From the NCBI RefSeq assembly GCF_003449015.1, contig NZ_QRGD01000005.1, positions 186,001 to 250,000 of the forward strand: a DNA stretch of 64,000 nt, written 5' to 3'. This document shows, piece by piece, positions 35,817-44,378 of this stretch. The notes under the pieces are model-generated. The model saw nothing but the letters and a program-made list of their open reading frames with translations. It had not been told where the DNA came from and ran no database searches. Origin of the DNA: Aureibaculum luteum (lineage in GTDB: Bacteria; Bacteroidota; Bacteroidia; Flavobacteriales; Flavobacteriaceae). The first letter of the stretch is position 1; every line of letters begins with the position of its first letter. The position numbers were made by a program, and so were the translations under genes.

Positions 35817-36521
35817 TTACTCGCAAGCTTCAGCATTATTTGATATTTGTAACTTGTTATCAGAGGGAGAAACATATGGAATGCCTAATCCCAACCCTCT
35901 AAGTATGAATAACAAGCCTATTATTACAACAAAAACAGGAATTGCTTTTTGAATTTTTGCTCTTATGGTGCCCTTTAAAAAATTTCCGGCCAATACTGCT
36001 GCACTCATCATGGGCACGGTACCCAATCCGAACAGAAACATATATAATGCTCCTTCTAAGGCACCTGAAGTAGCTATTGAACCTACCAATGCCATATAAA
36101 CCAAGCCACAAGGTAAAAAACCGTTAAAAAAGCCAATATATAAGAACGTACTGTTTGTTCGTTTTTTTAGATAGTATCCTAGCTTAGATCTCACATAGGA
36201 GATCCCTTTATAAATTGGTTTTGAAAAATTATACTTATTAAAGATATGGATTGGAACCAATACCATAAGAATCATTAATACACCTATAAGAATAGACAAA
36301 CGCTGCTGAAAACCAGCCAAATACAAACCTTTACCTACCAAACCGAAAATTACCCCTATTAAAGAATAAGTTAATAAGCGACCAAAATGATACAGCATGG
36401 TTTGAAACACCATTTTCGGTTTGCTTTTCCGATCAACAGGCAATGCAAAAGCAATGGGTCCACACATGCCAATGCAGTGAAAACTTCCTAGTAAGCCTAG
36501 TATGAATGCCGTGTAAAAAAT
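35817..36521 (-). CDS. TauE/SafE-family membrane protein of the cbb3 oxidase cluster (CcoI-associated type), apparent ATT start
   Basis: The first ATG in this frame is at 36467 and would give MCGPIAFALPVDRK, which lacks the usual first membrane helix. The frame is open for 54 bases further and encodes the conserved helix IFYTAFILGLLGSFHCIG before that ATG. The interval back to the ccoH stop has no in-frame ATG, GTG or TTG, so ATT at 36519-36521 is the best start, giving about 234 residues. Further hydrophobic spans include FLYIGFFNGFLPCGLVYMAL. Proteins of this family regularly follow ccoH in Bacteroidota and may help copper or heme handling for cbb3 oxidase, but this is inference. Confidence 0.7.
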   Translation of the reverse strand: MFYTAFILGLLGSFHCIGMCGPIAFALPVDRKSKPKMVFQTMLYHFGRLLTYSLIGVIFGLVGKGLYLAGFQQRLSILIGVLMILMVLVPIHIFNKYNFSKPIYKGISYVRSKLGYYLKKRTNSTFLYIGFFNGFLPCGLVYMALVGSIATSGALEGALYMFLFGLGTVPMMSAAVLAGNFLKGTIRAKIQKAIPVFVVIIGLLFILRGLGLGIPYVSPSDNKLQISNNAEACE

Positions 36522-36582
36522 AGACGTTGGTTTTAGCTATTTATAATTGGTTTTTTGTAAATTTTGATTATCAGACAGACTA

Positions 36583-37035
36583 TTAATAAAATAGGTTCTT
36601 TTTAAACATGTATTCCTGATCATCATATTTCCAATCCACTTTAACATTCCACCTACCGTTTATAAGTTTATCATCAACGACTAGCATGGTGTTTTTATCT
36701 AGAACAATTTCTTTTTTAAAATCTATTCTATTATCTGAAGGTCTTTGAAAGTAAACTATACCCGTAATTTTACTTTGTTCCATATCACTTGGAAAAGTAA
36801 CTTGCATACCTTCATCACCTCGCTCTACGACTAAATTCTCTTTAAGTTTACTCGCATTGTTCATTTTATCAATCTCATGTTGATAGTACAATTCATCCTT
36901 ATAATAATCTTCTGACACTAAATGATGTTCTAACGTATCATCTGTCAAGGTTCTATATACATATTGCAAAATAAAAGTCATAAATACAGCCATTGCAATG
37001 ACCATTGCCCATCCCCAGTTAATTTTTATCTTCAT
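36583..37035 (-). CDS. ccoH: FixH/CcoH, cbb3 oxidase assembly protein
   Basis: The 150-residue protein has one N-terminal membrane span (WGWAMVIAMAVFMTFILQYVY) followed by DDTLEHHLVSEDYYKDELYYQ and a periplasmic Ig-like domain ending FKKNLFY. The YYKDELYYQ stretch is typical of FixH. The family stabilises early cbb3 oxidase assembly intermediates. It follows ccoG by 20 bp and precedes the TauE/SafE gene. Confidence 0.9.
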   Translation of the reverse strand: MKIKINWGWAMVIAMAVFMTFILQYVYRTLTDDTLEHHLVSEDYYKDELYYQHEIDKMNNASKLKENLVVERGDEGMQVTFPSDMEQSKITGIVYFQRPSDNRIDFKKEIVLDKNTMLVVDDKLINGRWNVKVDWKYDDQEYMFKKNLFY

Positions 37036-37055
37036 AATTATACAATTTAATTCAA

Positions 37056-38471
37056 CTAATTAATCTTCATTGGTCCCGTGAAATTAGTGGAAGTCGTTTC
37101 AATTAATTTACCATCAGCATAAATACCTATTTTCAATCTTTCTTTAGACGATTCAAGGTCTTTTTTATCTATTTCAATAAATAAGGTACCATCTGTTAGA
37201 TCGCCTTTGGCTACTTTACTATTACCACCTACAATTCTAACCTCACCTGCATGAGAAATCAATTTAATTTCAACATCATCTAAATCCTTTACTGTTTTGT
37301 TTATCAATTTAAAATTATAAACATTACTGACTGTGGTTTCGGTAGTAGTAAAGGTTTGACCAGGTAACCTTAAAATAATTGCTTCAATATCTGACCGTAA
37401 AAATAGTAAGGTAACTAACACGGCTACTAAAATAGTTAAAACCGCTGTATAGGCTTTAATTCTAATGTTAAACTTAAATTTTTCACCATTCGTAATATTA
37501 TCTTCAGAAGCATAACGAATTAACCCCGGTTCAAATCCAGTTTTATCCATAATCTCGTCACAGGCGTCAATACAAGCGGTACAGTTAACACATTCTAATT
37601 GTGTTCCATTTCTGATATCAATACCCGTTGGACAAACAACTACGCATTGATTACAATCTATACAATCGCCATTACCAAGTTCATCTCTATCTTCATTTTT
37701 TCTAAACTTTTTTCGACCCTCTTCACCCTCACCTCTTTTATGATCATAAGCCACAACAATAGATTTTCTATCCAGTAAAACTCCTTGCAATCTACCATAA
37801 GGACAAACAATAATACATACTTGTTCTCTAAACCAAGCAAATACAAAAAAGAAAACTAACGTAAAGACTAATAATTTAATTAATGTACCAATGTGGTCTA
37901 ATGGATTACCTGTGATGTATTGTAACAAAACATCGCTACCAATAAAATAGGCTAAAAACACATTGGCTATTAAAAAGGATATGATGAAGAACAAAATCCA
38001 TTTCGTTACCTTTTTTCTAATTTTTTCAGCGTTCCAAGGTTGTTTATTTAATCTAATTTGTTTCCCTCTATCACCTTCTATCCAATATTCAATTTTACGA
38101 AAAACCATTTCCATAAAAATAGTTTGTGGGCAAATCCACCCACAAAAAATTCTACCAAAAATAACCGTAAATAAAATGATAAAAACAATGCCTACCAACA
38201 TAGACAAAACCAGTAAATAAAAATCTTGAGGCCAGAAGGGCTGGCCAAAAATATTGTATTTACCTTCCATAATATTAAATAGCAAAAACTGGTTGCCATT
38301 TATTTTAATAAACGGTGAAATAACAAGTAATGCTAATAAAAACCAACTCAGATAAGTTCTATAATTGGTGAATTTTCCGGATGGTTTTTTGGGATATATA
38401 TGATTTCGTTTACCATCTTCTGTTATGGTACCTATGGAGTCTCTAAAATTTTCTTGTTGCTCTACTGCCAT
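37056..38471 (-). CDS. ccoG: CcoG/FixG, membrane ferredoxin-like cbb3 oxidase copper-reductase/assembly protein
   Basis: The start is set at ATG 38471 (MAVEQQENFRDSIGTITEDG), because a -7 box TAACTTTG lies at 38510-38517 inside the longer reading frame. The 471-residue protein has several membrane spans (SWFLLALLVISPFIKINGNQ), CGWICPQTIFMEMVFRKIE, and 2[4Fe-4S] ferredoxin motifs CIDCNQCVVVCPTGIDIR and CVNCTACIDACDEIM. A C-terminal Ig-like periplasmic domain follows. CcoG reduces Cu(II) for the oxidase copper site in studied bacteria. It heads the ccoG-ccoH-TauE operon. Confidence 0.93.
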   Translation of the reverse strand: MAVEQQENFRDSIGTITEDGKRNHIYPKKPSGKFTNYRTYLSWFLLALLVISPFIKINGNQFLLFNIMEGKYNIFGQPFWPQDFYLLVLSMLVGIVFIILFTVIFGRIFCGWICPQTIFMEMVFRKIEYWIEGDRGKQIRLNKQPWNAEKIRKKVTKWILFFIISFLIANVFLAYFIGSDVLLQYITGNPLDHIGTLIKLLVFTLVFFFVFAWFREQVCIIVCPYGRLQGVLLDRKSIVVAYDHKRGEGEEGRKKFRKNEDRDELGNGDCIDCNQCVVVCPTGIDIRNGTQLECVNCTACIDACDEIMDKTGFEPGLIRYASEDNITNGEKFKFNIRIKAYTAVLTILVAVLVTLLFLRSDIEAIILRLPGQTFTTTETTVSNVYNFKLINKTVKDLDDVEIKLISHAGEVRIVGGNSKVAKGDLTDGTLFIEIDKKDLESSKERLKIGIYADGKLIETTSTNFTGPMKIN

Positions 38472-38509
38472 TTGATTTTTAAATAAAAAAATACTTTTAA
38501 TTACACTAT

Positions 38510-38517
38510 CAAAGTTA
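38510..38517 (-). promoter_or_regulatory. -7 promoter box of ccoG
   Basis: The minus strand reads TAACTTTG, about 39 nt upstream of ATG 38471. A predicted transcript start near 38503 gives a leader of 32 nt and excludes the ATG at 38546 as translation start. No Fnr-type dyad is seen at the expected position upstream, so ccoGH may be expressed without direct Fnr control. Confidence 0.6.
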
Positions 38518-38605
38518 CTACCAATAAATGAACATGAATGAAACATTTATTACACAACCAGGGCAGGTAAAGAAAAGTATTTTCAACTAATTTGAGTTAG
38601 TAATA

Positions 38606-39250
38606 TTATTTATCACCCTCTTTCCAAATCTCACCCTCTGGTGCTTTTGGTTTCTCAGGTGTTGTTCCTTTTAATGTCAAAATAAAACTGGCTAATTGTT
38701 GTCTTTCTTCTAAACTAATAGTTGATTCCCAAGCGATCATTCCTTTACCTGGTCTCCCTCCTTTAGCAAGTGTATGCATAATGTTTTTGAATCCACCACC
38801 TAAAATCCAATATTCGTCAGTCAGGTTTGGTCCAATACTACCACCAGCATCCGCTAGGTGACATGCAGTACAGGTTTTGCTGGCAAACAATTCCTTACCC
38901 TTTTGTATACTAGCAGCATCAGTCAACGCTACTAAATTAGCTGCGTCATATAATTCAGGGTGGTCTTTTTTATACTGTTCAACAGCCGCGTCTCCTTCTG
39001 CTACTGCATTAGCAAACTCAACCTTTTGGTCATATTTATCAGTAAAAAACACCATGATATAATAAAATATACCAACGGCAATAGTGATATAAAAACCTGC
39101 TAACCACCATGGCGGCAACACATTATCAAGCTCTCTAATGCCATCATAATCATGATCGGTCATGATATCTTCTTCACTCTCTATGGCTTCAGCTCGTGTT
39201 AGCTTTTGCGAAAGATTACTCCAAAATGATTTTTCCTTATTGTTGCTCAT
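38606..39250 (-). CDS. ccoP: CcoP, cytochrome c subunit III of cbb3 oxidase (one heme)
   Basis: The 214-residue protein has a membrane span (PPWWLAGFYITIAVGIFYYIM) after a soluble N-terminal region, and one cytochrome c domain with the CTACH heme site in GKELFASKTCTACHLADAGG and an axial Met in KGMIAW. Proteobacterial CcoP carries two hemes; Bacteroidota CcoP often carries one, as here. It overlaps ccoQ by 14 bp and belongs to the oxidase structural operon. Confidence 0.92.
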   Translation of the reverse strand: MSNNKEKSFWSNLSQKLTRAEAIESEEDIMTDHDYDGIRELDNVLPPWWLAGFYITIAVGIFYYIMVFFTDKYDQKVEFANAVAEGDAAVEQYKKDHPELYDAANLVALTDAASIQKGKELFASKTCTACHLADAGGSIGPNLTDEYWILGGGFKNIMHTLAKGGRPGKGMIAWESTISLEERQQLASFILTLKGTTPEKPKAPEGEIWKEGDK

Positions 39251-39434
39251 GGTTGTTATTGTTTTCGTCCTCTTCTAAAGGTAAATTACTAATACTTTCA
39301 ATACTCTCTTTTGGTATTCTCATAACATGAACTAGCATGGTTACAAATACCGCGAAAAATAAGATTAATGATATCATTGGGTAGATTTCTATATCTACCA
39401 TTGAATCAAAATTGTGTTTTATATATCTTAACAT
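39237..39434 (-). CDS. ccoQ: CcoQ-like small membrane protein
   Basis: The 65-residue protein has one membrane span (PMISLILFFAVFVTMLVHVM) and an acidic Asn/Glu-rich tail. Its position between ccoNO and ccoP, 5 bp after the former and overlapping the latter, is that of CcoQ, which stabilises the complex. Confidence 0.8.
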   Translation of the reverse strand: MLRYIKHNFDSMVDIEIYPMISLILFFAVFVTMLVHVMRIPKESIESISNLPLEEDENNNNHEQQ

Positions 39435-39439
39435 ATCTA

Positions 39440-41590
39440 TTAATTTTCAGCGGTTTCACCCTTTTTAATATCTGTACCTAAACGTTGTAAATAGGCAATA
39501 ACGGCTATAATTTCTTTGTCCTGCATGTTACTTTCACCATAATTTTTAACATATTCAGGGTCTTGTCTTAGACTCTTTTCAATTTCTTCCGCTTGATTTC
39601 TTAATAAGAATAAACCTTTATCAACTTCAGATTGTGAATAAGGAACCCCTAATTTAACCATAGCTTCCATTTTACCTTGTGTATTTGAAGTATTCAAATC
39701 ATCGGTATACATCCAAGAATAACGTGGCATAATTGAACCTGGTGAAGTTGATCTAGGATCTAACATATGGTTGAAATGCCAGTTGTTATTATACTTACCT
39801 CCAATTCTATGCACATCAGGACCTGTTCTTTTAGAGCCCCAAAGGAATGGGAAGTCATAAACAAATTCTCCTGCTTTTGAATATTCACCATAGCGTTCCA
39901 CTTCAGAACGAAATGGTCTAATCATTTGAGAGTGACAGTTATTACAACCTTCTCTAATATAAATATCTCTTCCTTCTAATTCTAATGGTGTATATGGTTT
40001 TACACTTGTAATTTTCGGAATATTCTCGTCTATAGTTAACAATGGAATTATTTCAACGGCTCCTCCAATAGCAATAGCTAACGTAGTTAACACTGTAAAT
40101 AATATGGTTCTTCTTTCTAACCATGAGTGCCATCCTTCTCCTGCAGTTCTTCTCGCTGTTATTTTTTTCAATGGTGCAGCTTCTACCAATTCATCTTCAA
40201 CTTTAGAACCTGCTTTAGCCGTTTTATAAACGTTATATGCTAATAAAATAAATCCAGTTAAATACAATGTACCACCAAAAGCACGCATAGCATACATTGG
40301 TAAAATTTGTGTTACCGTTTCTAAAAAGTTACCATAAACTAACGTACCATCAGGATTAAATTGTTTCCACATAGAGGCTTGTGTAAATCCGGCAACATAT
40401 AAAGGAATAGCATAAAATAAGATCCCCAATGTACCAATCCAGAAATGGGCATTGGCCAGTTTTTTAGAGTACAACTCTGTTTTCCATAATTTAGTGGCCA
40501 ACCAGTAAATAATACCTGCAGCCATAAAACCGTTCCATGCTAATGTACCAATATGAACGTGAGCAACAATCCAATCTGTATAATGCCCAATTGCATTAAG
40601 CGTTTTAAAAGACAACATAGGTCCTTCAAAAGTTGCCATACCATAACCTGTAATGGCAACAACAAAGAATTTTAAAACAGGATTTTCTCTTACTTTATCC
40701 CAAGCACCACGCAAGGTTAACAAACCGTTTATCATACCACCCCATGAAGGGAAGATTAACATAATAGAAAATACAGTACCTAAATTTTGTGCCCATTCTG
40801 GTAATGCTGTATATAATAAATGGTGTGGTCCTGCCCAAATATAAATAAAGATAAGTGACCAAAAATGCACTATAGAAAGTCTATAAGAATATACAGGTCT
40901 ATTTGCCGCTTTCGGTACAAAATAATACATCAAACCTAAAATAGGTGTGGTTAAGAAAAATGCCACCGCATTATGACCATACCACCATTGTACTAATGCA
41001 TCTTGCACACCTGCATACACAGAATAACTCTTAAATGCACTTACTGGCAATTCTAAATTATTAAAGATATGAAGTACAGCAATAGTTACGAATGTGGCTA
41101 AATAAAACCAGATAGCTACATAAATATGACGTTGACGTCTTTTTAAAATAGTACCAATCATATTGATACCCATTATTACCCAAATTACAGCTATTGCTAT
41201 GTCAATTGGCCATTCTAATTCAGCATATTCTTTAGAAGATGTTAAACCTAATGGTAATGTAATAGCAGCAGCAACAATAATTAATTGCCAACCCCAAAAG
41301 TGAATTTTACTTAAAGTGTCATTAAACATTCTAGCTTTAAGTAACCTTTGCAAAGAATAATACATCCCCATAAAAAAGCTATTACCCACAAAAGCGAAGA
41401 TAACAGCATTGGTATGTAACGGTCTTAGACGACCAAAACTTAACCAAGAAATGCCTTCCATGTAATTAGGAAAGTTAAATAAGAGAGCAACCATTAGGCC
41501 AACTGTCATACCTACAATCCCCCATACTACAGTAGCAATAAGGAACATCCTTACAATTTTGTTATCGTAATAAAATTGTTCTTTTTCCAT
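39440..41590 (-). CDS. ccoN: CcoNO, fused catalytic and monoheme cytochrome c subunits of cbb3-type oxidase
   Basis: The 716-residue protein joins the two subunits that are separate in most Proteobacteria. Residues 1 to about 470 are the heme-copper oxidase subunit with 12 spans and histidine ligands in LRPLHTNAVIF, WYGHNAVAFFLTTP, GPHHLLYTALPEW and DWIVAHVHIGTLAWNG. Residues about 500-716 are CcoO with a membrane anchor and the heme c site GCNNCHSQMIRPF. This fusion is typical of Bacteroidota. The enzyme reduces oxygen with high affinity at the inner membrane. It follows ccoS by 7 bp and is cotranscribed with ccoQ and ccoP. Confidence 0.96.
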   Translation of the reverse strand: MEKEQFYYDNKIVRMFLIATVVWGIVGMTVGLMVALLFNFPNYMEGISWLSFGRLRPLHTNAVIFAFVGNSFFMGMYYSLQRLLKARMFNDTLSKIHFWGWQLIIVAAAITLPLGLTSSKEYAELEWPIDIAIAVIWVIMGINMIGTILKRRQRHIYVAIWFYLATFVTIAVLHIFNNLELPVSAFKSYSVYAGVQDALVQWWYGHNAVAFFLTTPILGLMYYFVPKAANRPVYSYRLSIVHFWSLIFIYIWAGPHHLLYTALPEWAQNLGTVFSIMLIFPSWGGMINGLLTLRGAWDKVRENPVLKFFVVAITGYGMATFEGPMLSFKTLNAIGHYTDWIVAHVHIGTLAWNGFMAAGIIYWLATKLWKTELYSKKLANAHFWIGTLGILFYAIPLYVAGFTQASMWKQFNPDGTLVYGNFLETVTQILPMYAMRAFGGTLYLTGFILLAYNVYKTAKAGSKVEDELVEAAPLKKITARRTAGEGWHSWLERRTILFTVLTTLAIAIGGAVEIIPLLTIDENIPKITSVKPYTPLELEGRDIYIREGCNNCHSQMIRPFRSEVERYGEYSKAGEFVYDFPFLWGSKRTGPDVHRIGGKYNNNWHFNHMLDPRSTSPGSIMPRYSWMYTDDLNTSNTQGKMEAMVKLGVPYSQSEVDKGLFLLRNQAEEIEKSLRQDPEYVKNYGESNMQDKEIIAVIAYLQRLGTDIKKGETAEN

Positions 41591-41597
41591 TCTTTAA

Positions 41598-41810
41598 TTA
41601 TTGATTTTGATTAATTGATTTTGGTATTGATTTTGATTTGGTTTTTTTGTTTTTTGAGGTGTCAGTAACAAACTCATCTTCAAAAAGCATTCTAACTGAA
41701 GGTGTATACATATCATCATACTGACCAGACTTAACCGATTTAATAAAAAGTATAAAGAAGATTACAGCGATTAGAATACTTACCGCAATCATTACAAAGA
41801 TGATATCCAT
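41598..41810 (-). CDS. ccoS: CcoS, cbb3 oxidase maturation protein
   Basis: The start is placed at ATG 41810, giving MDIIFVMIAVSILIAVIFFI, which matches the family's usual N-terminus. An in-frame ATG at 41861 would place the operator one base from the start codon and add 17 residues that do not fit the family. The protein has one span and the hallmark SGQYDDMYTPSVRMLFEDE. CcoS is needed for cofactor insertion into CcoN. It sits 7 bp upstream of ccoNO and directly behind an Fnr-type operator. Confidence 0.9.
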   Translation of the reverse strand: MDIIFVMIAVSILIAVIFFILFIKSVKSGQYDDMYTPSVRMLFEDEFVTDTSKNKKTKSKSIPKSINQNQ

Positions 41811-41835
41811 TAAAGACTTATTGTTAAATTTTTCA

Positions 41836-41885
41836 CAAAAATAAGATAATACACTACTCATAAAACATGACTTTTATCATGTTTT
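41836..41885 (-). promoter_or_regulatory. Crp/Fnr-type operator and promoter of the ccoS-ccoNO-ccoQ-ccoP operon
   Basis: AAAACATGA (41862-41870) and TCATGTTTT (41877-41885) form a perfect 9-bp inverted repeat with 6-nt spacer. On the minus strand a -7 box TATTTTTG lies at 41836-41843, 30.5 nt from the dyad centre. The predicted transcript start near 41831 gives a 20-nt leader before ATG 41810. Confidence 0.88.
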
Positions 41886-41908
41886 GCATTATTTGTAAAT
41901 TTATAATT

Positions 41909-44275
41909 TTATTTTTTATGTGCAATTAAATTCGTGCCTAAGGTAACAAATATTACAATAGTAATAGAACTTAATGGCATTAAAATGGCCGCAACAATTG
42001 GCGATAAGTTACCTGTAACCGCAAAAAGCATCCCAATAAAATTATAAAGGATTGAAACGATAAAGCTCATTTTTATGATACTAAGGGTTTGTTTTGACAA
42101 TTTTAGAAATTTAGGTAAAAATTCAAAATGAGTAGCATCTACAATGCCATCAGAAGCTGGTGAAAACACATTAATATTTTCAGATACCACTAAACCAACG
42201 TTACTTTGAACCAATGCACCTGCATCATTTAAGCCATCACCAATCATTAATACATTTTTACCTTTATCTTGTAAATCTTTAATATATTTTAATTTATCGG
42301 CAGGTTTCTTATTGAAAATTAAGGTTGCATTATCAGGAAGCATCATTTGTAACTGTTCTCTTTCACCATCATTATCACCCGATAAAATTCCAAGTTCAAA
42401 ATCATCTTTTAACTGATTAAAAAGTGCATCCAATCCATTTCTATAAGAGTTTTCAAAAATAAAATTCCCTTTCACTTTTCCATCAATACTAATATAAGAT
42501 CGTGTTTGCAAGCTGTTTTCTGGTGCTATATCTACAAACTGAGCTGAACCTATTTTAATAGTCAAATCATTTACTTTTCCTTCTATTCCCTTTCCTATTA
42601 CCTGTTTAAAATCAGAAACCTCCTCTATCCCCTCTTCTTGTATATCTTCATATAACATTCTACTTAGTGGATGGTTAGATGACCTTAAGACACTTTTAAT
42701 AGCAACATTTTCATTCGTTGAAAGTGGTTCACCTTGATAGGAAATTTTCGCTTTACTATTGGTGATTGTTCCCGTTTTATCAAATATAACAGTATCTATT
42801 TTAGATAAATTTTCAATGACATCTACATTTTTTAAGTACAATTTTTGCCTACCAAATATGCGTAACATATTACCCAATGCAAAGGGTGCAGATAAAGCCA
42901 ACGCACATGGACAAGCCACAATAAGAACCGCTGTAACCACATTTGCTACCATCTTTACGTCAACAAAATACCAATACAATCCGGCTAGGAAAGCAATAAC
43001 CAACACAATTATAGTAAACCGTTTACTTATAGAATCTGTTAAGGTTTTTATACCGCTTGCTTTAGTGGTATTAAACACATCATTACTCCATAACTGGGTT
43101 AGATAACTTTGAGATACGGTTTGTAAAATTTCCATTTCTATGGCACCAGAAAGTTGTTTACCTCCAGCAAAGAGCTTATCGCCTGATTTTTTGTTTACGG
43201 GTAAAGACTCTCCTGTTACAAAACTATAATCTATCTCTGCATTGCCTGCAATTAAAATACCATCAGCAGGTATTAGTTCTTTATCTCTTATTAATAACCT
43301 ATCCCCTTTTTTAACATCATAAATAGCTACGTTAATTTCTTTCTTATCATTATCTATTTTTGTGACTGCCACTGGAAAATAGGATTTATAATCACGTTCA
43401 AAAGAAAGAAAACTATAGGTTTGTTGCTGAAATATTTTACCCAATAATAAAAAGAAAACAAACCCCGCTAAGCTGTCAAAATAGCCTTGACCAATATTGA
43501 AGAATATTTCATATCCACTTCTTAAAAACAACACCACAATACCTAATACAATAGGCACATCAATATTTAAAATTTTATGTTTTATCCCTTTGTAGGCGGA
43601 AATAAAATACTCGCTAGCGGAATAAAACACTACGGGTATCACCATAACAAAAATCAACAATCTAAACAGGGGTTTATAACGGTCTAACCAATATTCATCT
43701 GATTGAAAATATTCTGGAAAAGACAATAACATGATATTACCAAAAGCAAAACCTGCAACACCTAATTTATATATTAATGTTCTATCTATTTTACGTTTGC
43801 TTACCGTAGCGTCTTCAAGACTAATAAGTGGTTCGTACCCAATTGAGCTTAATAACTCTACTACTTTTTTTAAGGAAATAGTAGTACTGTTAAAAGTTAC
43901 TCTAACTTCCTTTTTTGGAAAATTAACCTGTGAAGAATTTATTGATGGATTTAGCTTATTTAAGTTCTCTAAAATCCATATACAGGAGCTACAATGAATA
44001 TGTGGAATATAAAAAGTGATGACACTTGATGCTTCATCTTTAAAATCGTAAAGTTTTTCTACAATTTTATCATCATCTAAATAATTGTATTTACCATTTA
44101 TTTCCTCCGGTATTTTACCAGGATTGTTTTCTAAATCGTAATAACACGTTAAATCATTTTCATTAAAAATCTGATAAACTGTTTTACATCCGTTGCAGCA
44201 AAAGCATTTTGAATCGTAAACAACTGGTTTAGAGCCACAATCATTTCCACAATGAAAACATTTTTCTTTTATCAT
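41909..44275 (-). CDS. ccoI: CcoI/FixI copper-translocating P-type ATPase for cbb3 oxidase assembly
   Basis: The start is placed at ATG 44275 (MIKEKCFHCGNDCG), because the longer frame to 44338 would begin inside an Fnr-type operator and lie upstream of the predicted transcript start. The 788-residue pump has an N-terminal cysteine-rich segment (CFHCGNDC, CFCCNGCKTVYQIF), an HMA domain with HCSSCIW, the transport CPC motif in VACPCALALSAP, the phosphorylation site DKTGT, the TGES phosphatase motif and GDGLNDAGAL. It exports copper into the periplasm for the oxidase. It is oriented as the first gene of the cco gene string. Confidence 0.94.
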   Translation of the reverse strand: MIKEKCFHCGNDCGSKPVVYDSKCFCCNGCKTVYQIFNENDLTCYYDLENNPGKIPEEINGKYNYLDDDKIVEKLYDFKDEASSVITFYIPHIHCSSCIWILENLNKLNPSINSSQVNFPKKEVRVTFNSTTISLKKVVELLSSIGYEPLISLEDATVSKRKIDRTLIYKLGVAGFAFGNIMLLSFPEYFQSDEYWLDRYKPLFRLLIFVMVIPVVFYSASEYFISAYKGIKHKILNIDVPIVLGIVVLFLRSGYEIFFNIGQGYFDSLAGFVFFLLLGKIFQQQTYSFLSFERDYKSYFPVAVTKIDNDKKEINVAIYDVKKGDRLLIRDKELIPADGILIAGNAEIDYSFVTGESLPVNKKSGDKLFAGGKQLSGAIEMEILQTVSQSYLTQLWSNDVFNTTKASGIKTLTDSISKRFTIIVLVIAFLAGLYWYFVDVKMVANVVTAVLIVACPCALALSAPFALGNMLRIFGRQKLYLKNVDVIENLSKIDTVIFDKTGTITNSKAKISYQGEPLSTNENVAIKSVLRSSNHPLSRMLYEDIQEEGIEEVSDFKQVIGKGIEGKVNDLTIKIGSAQFVDIAPENSLQTRSYISIDGKVKGNFIFENSYRNGLDALFNQLKDDFELGILSGDNDGEREQLQMMLPDNATLIFNKKPADKLKYIKDLQDKGKNVLMIGDGLNDAGALVQSNVGLVVSENINVFSPASDGIVDATHFEFLPKFLKLSKQTLSIIKMSFIVSILYNFIGMLFAVTGNLSPIVAAILMPLSSITIVIFVTLGTNLIAHKK

Positions 44276-44294
44276 TCCTTTACTAATCAACTCA

Positions 44295-44356
44295 CAAAGA
44301 TCATATGCAAACTTAATCAAGTCTATGATAAATGTCATATAATTTCGATATATTTG
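44295..44356. promoter_or_regulatory. Divergent promoter with shared Crp/Fnr-type operator between ccoI and the fnr-like gene
   Basis: TATGA (44324-44328), a 6-nt spacer and TCATA (44335-44339) give a perfect TGA-N6-TCA dyad. On the minus strand a -7-like box GATCTTTG lies at 44295-44302, 29.5 nt from the dyad centre, right for activation of ccoI. On the plus strand a box TATATTTG at 44349-44356 gives a start near 44361 for the regulator gene, so the dyad would sit near -29 for that promoter, a position expected for repression. Autoregulation is therefore likely. Confidence 0.78.
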
Positions 44357-44378
44357 TCTAATAATTCATTCCTTTCTT

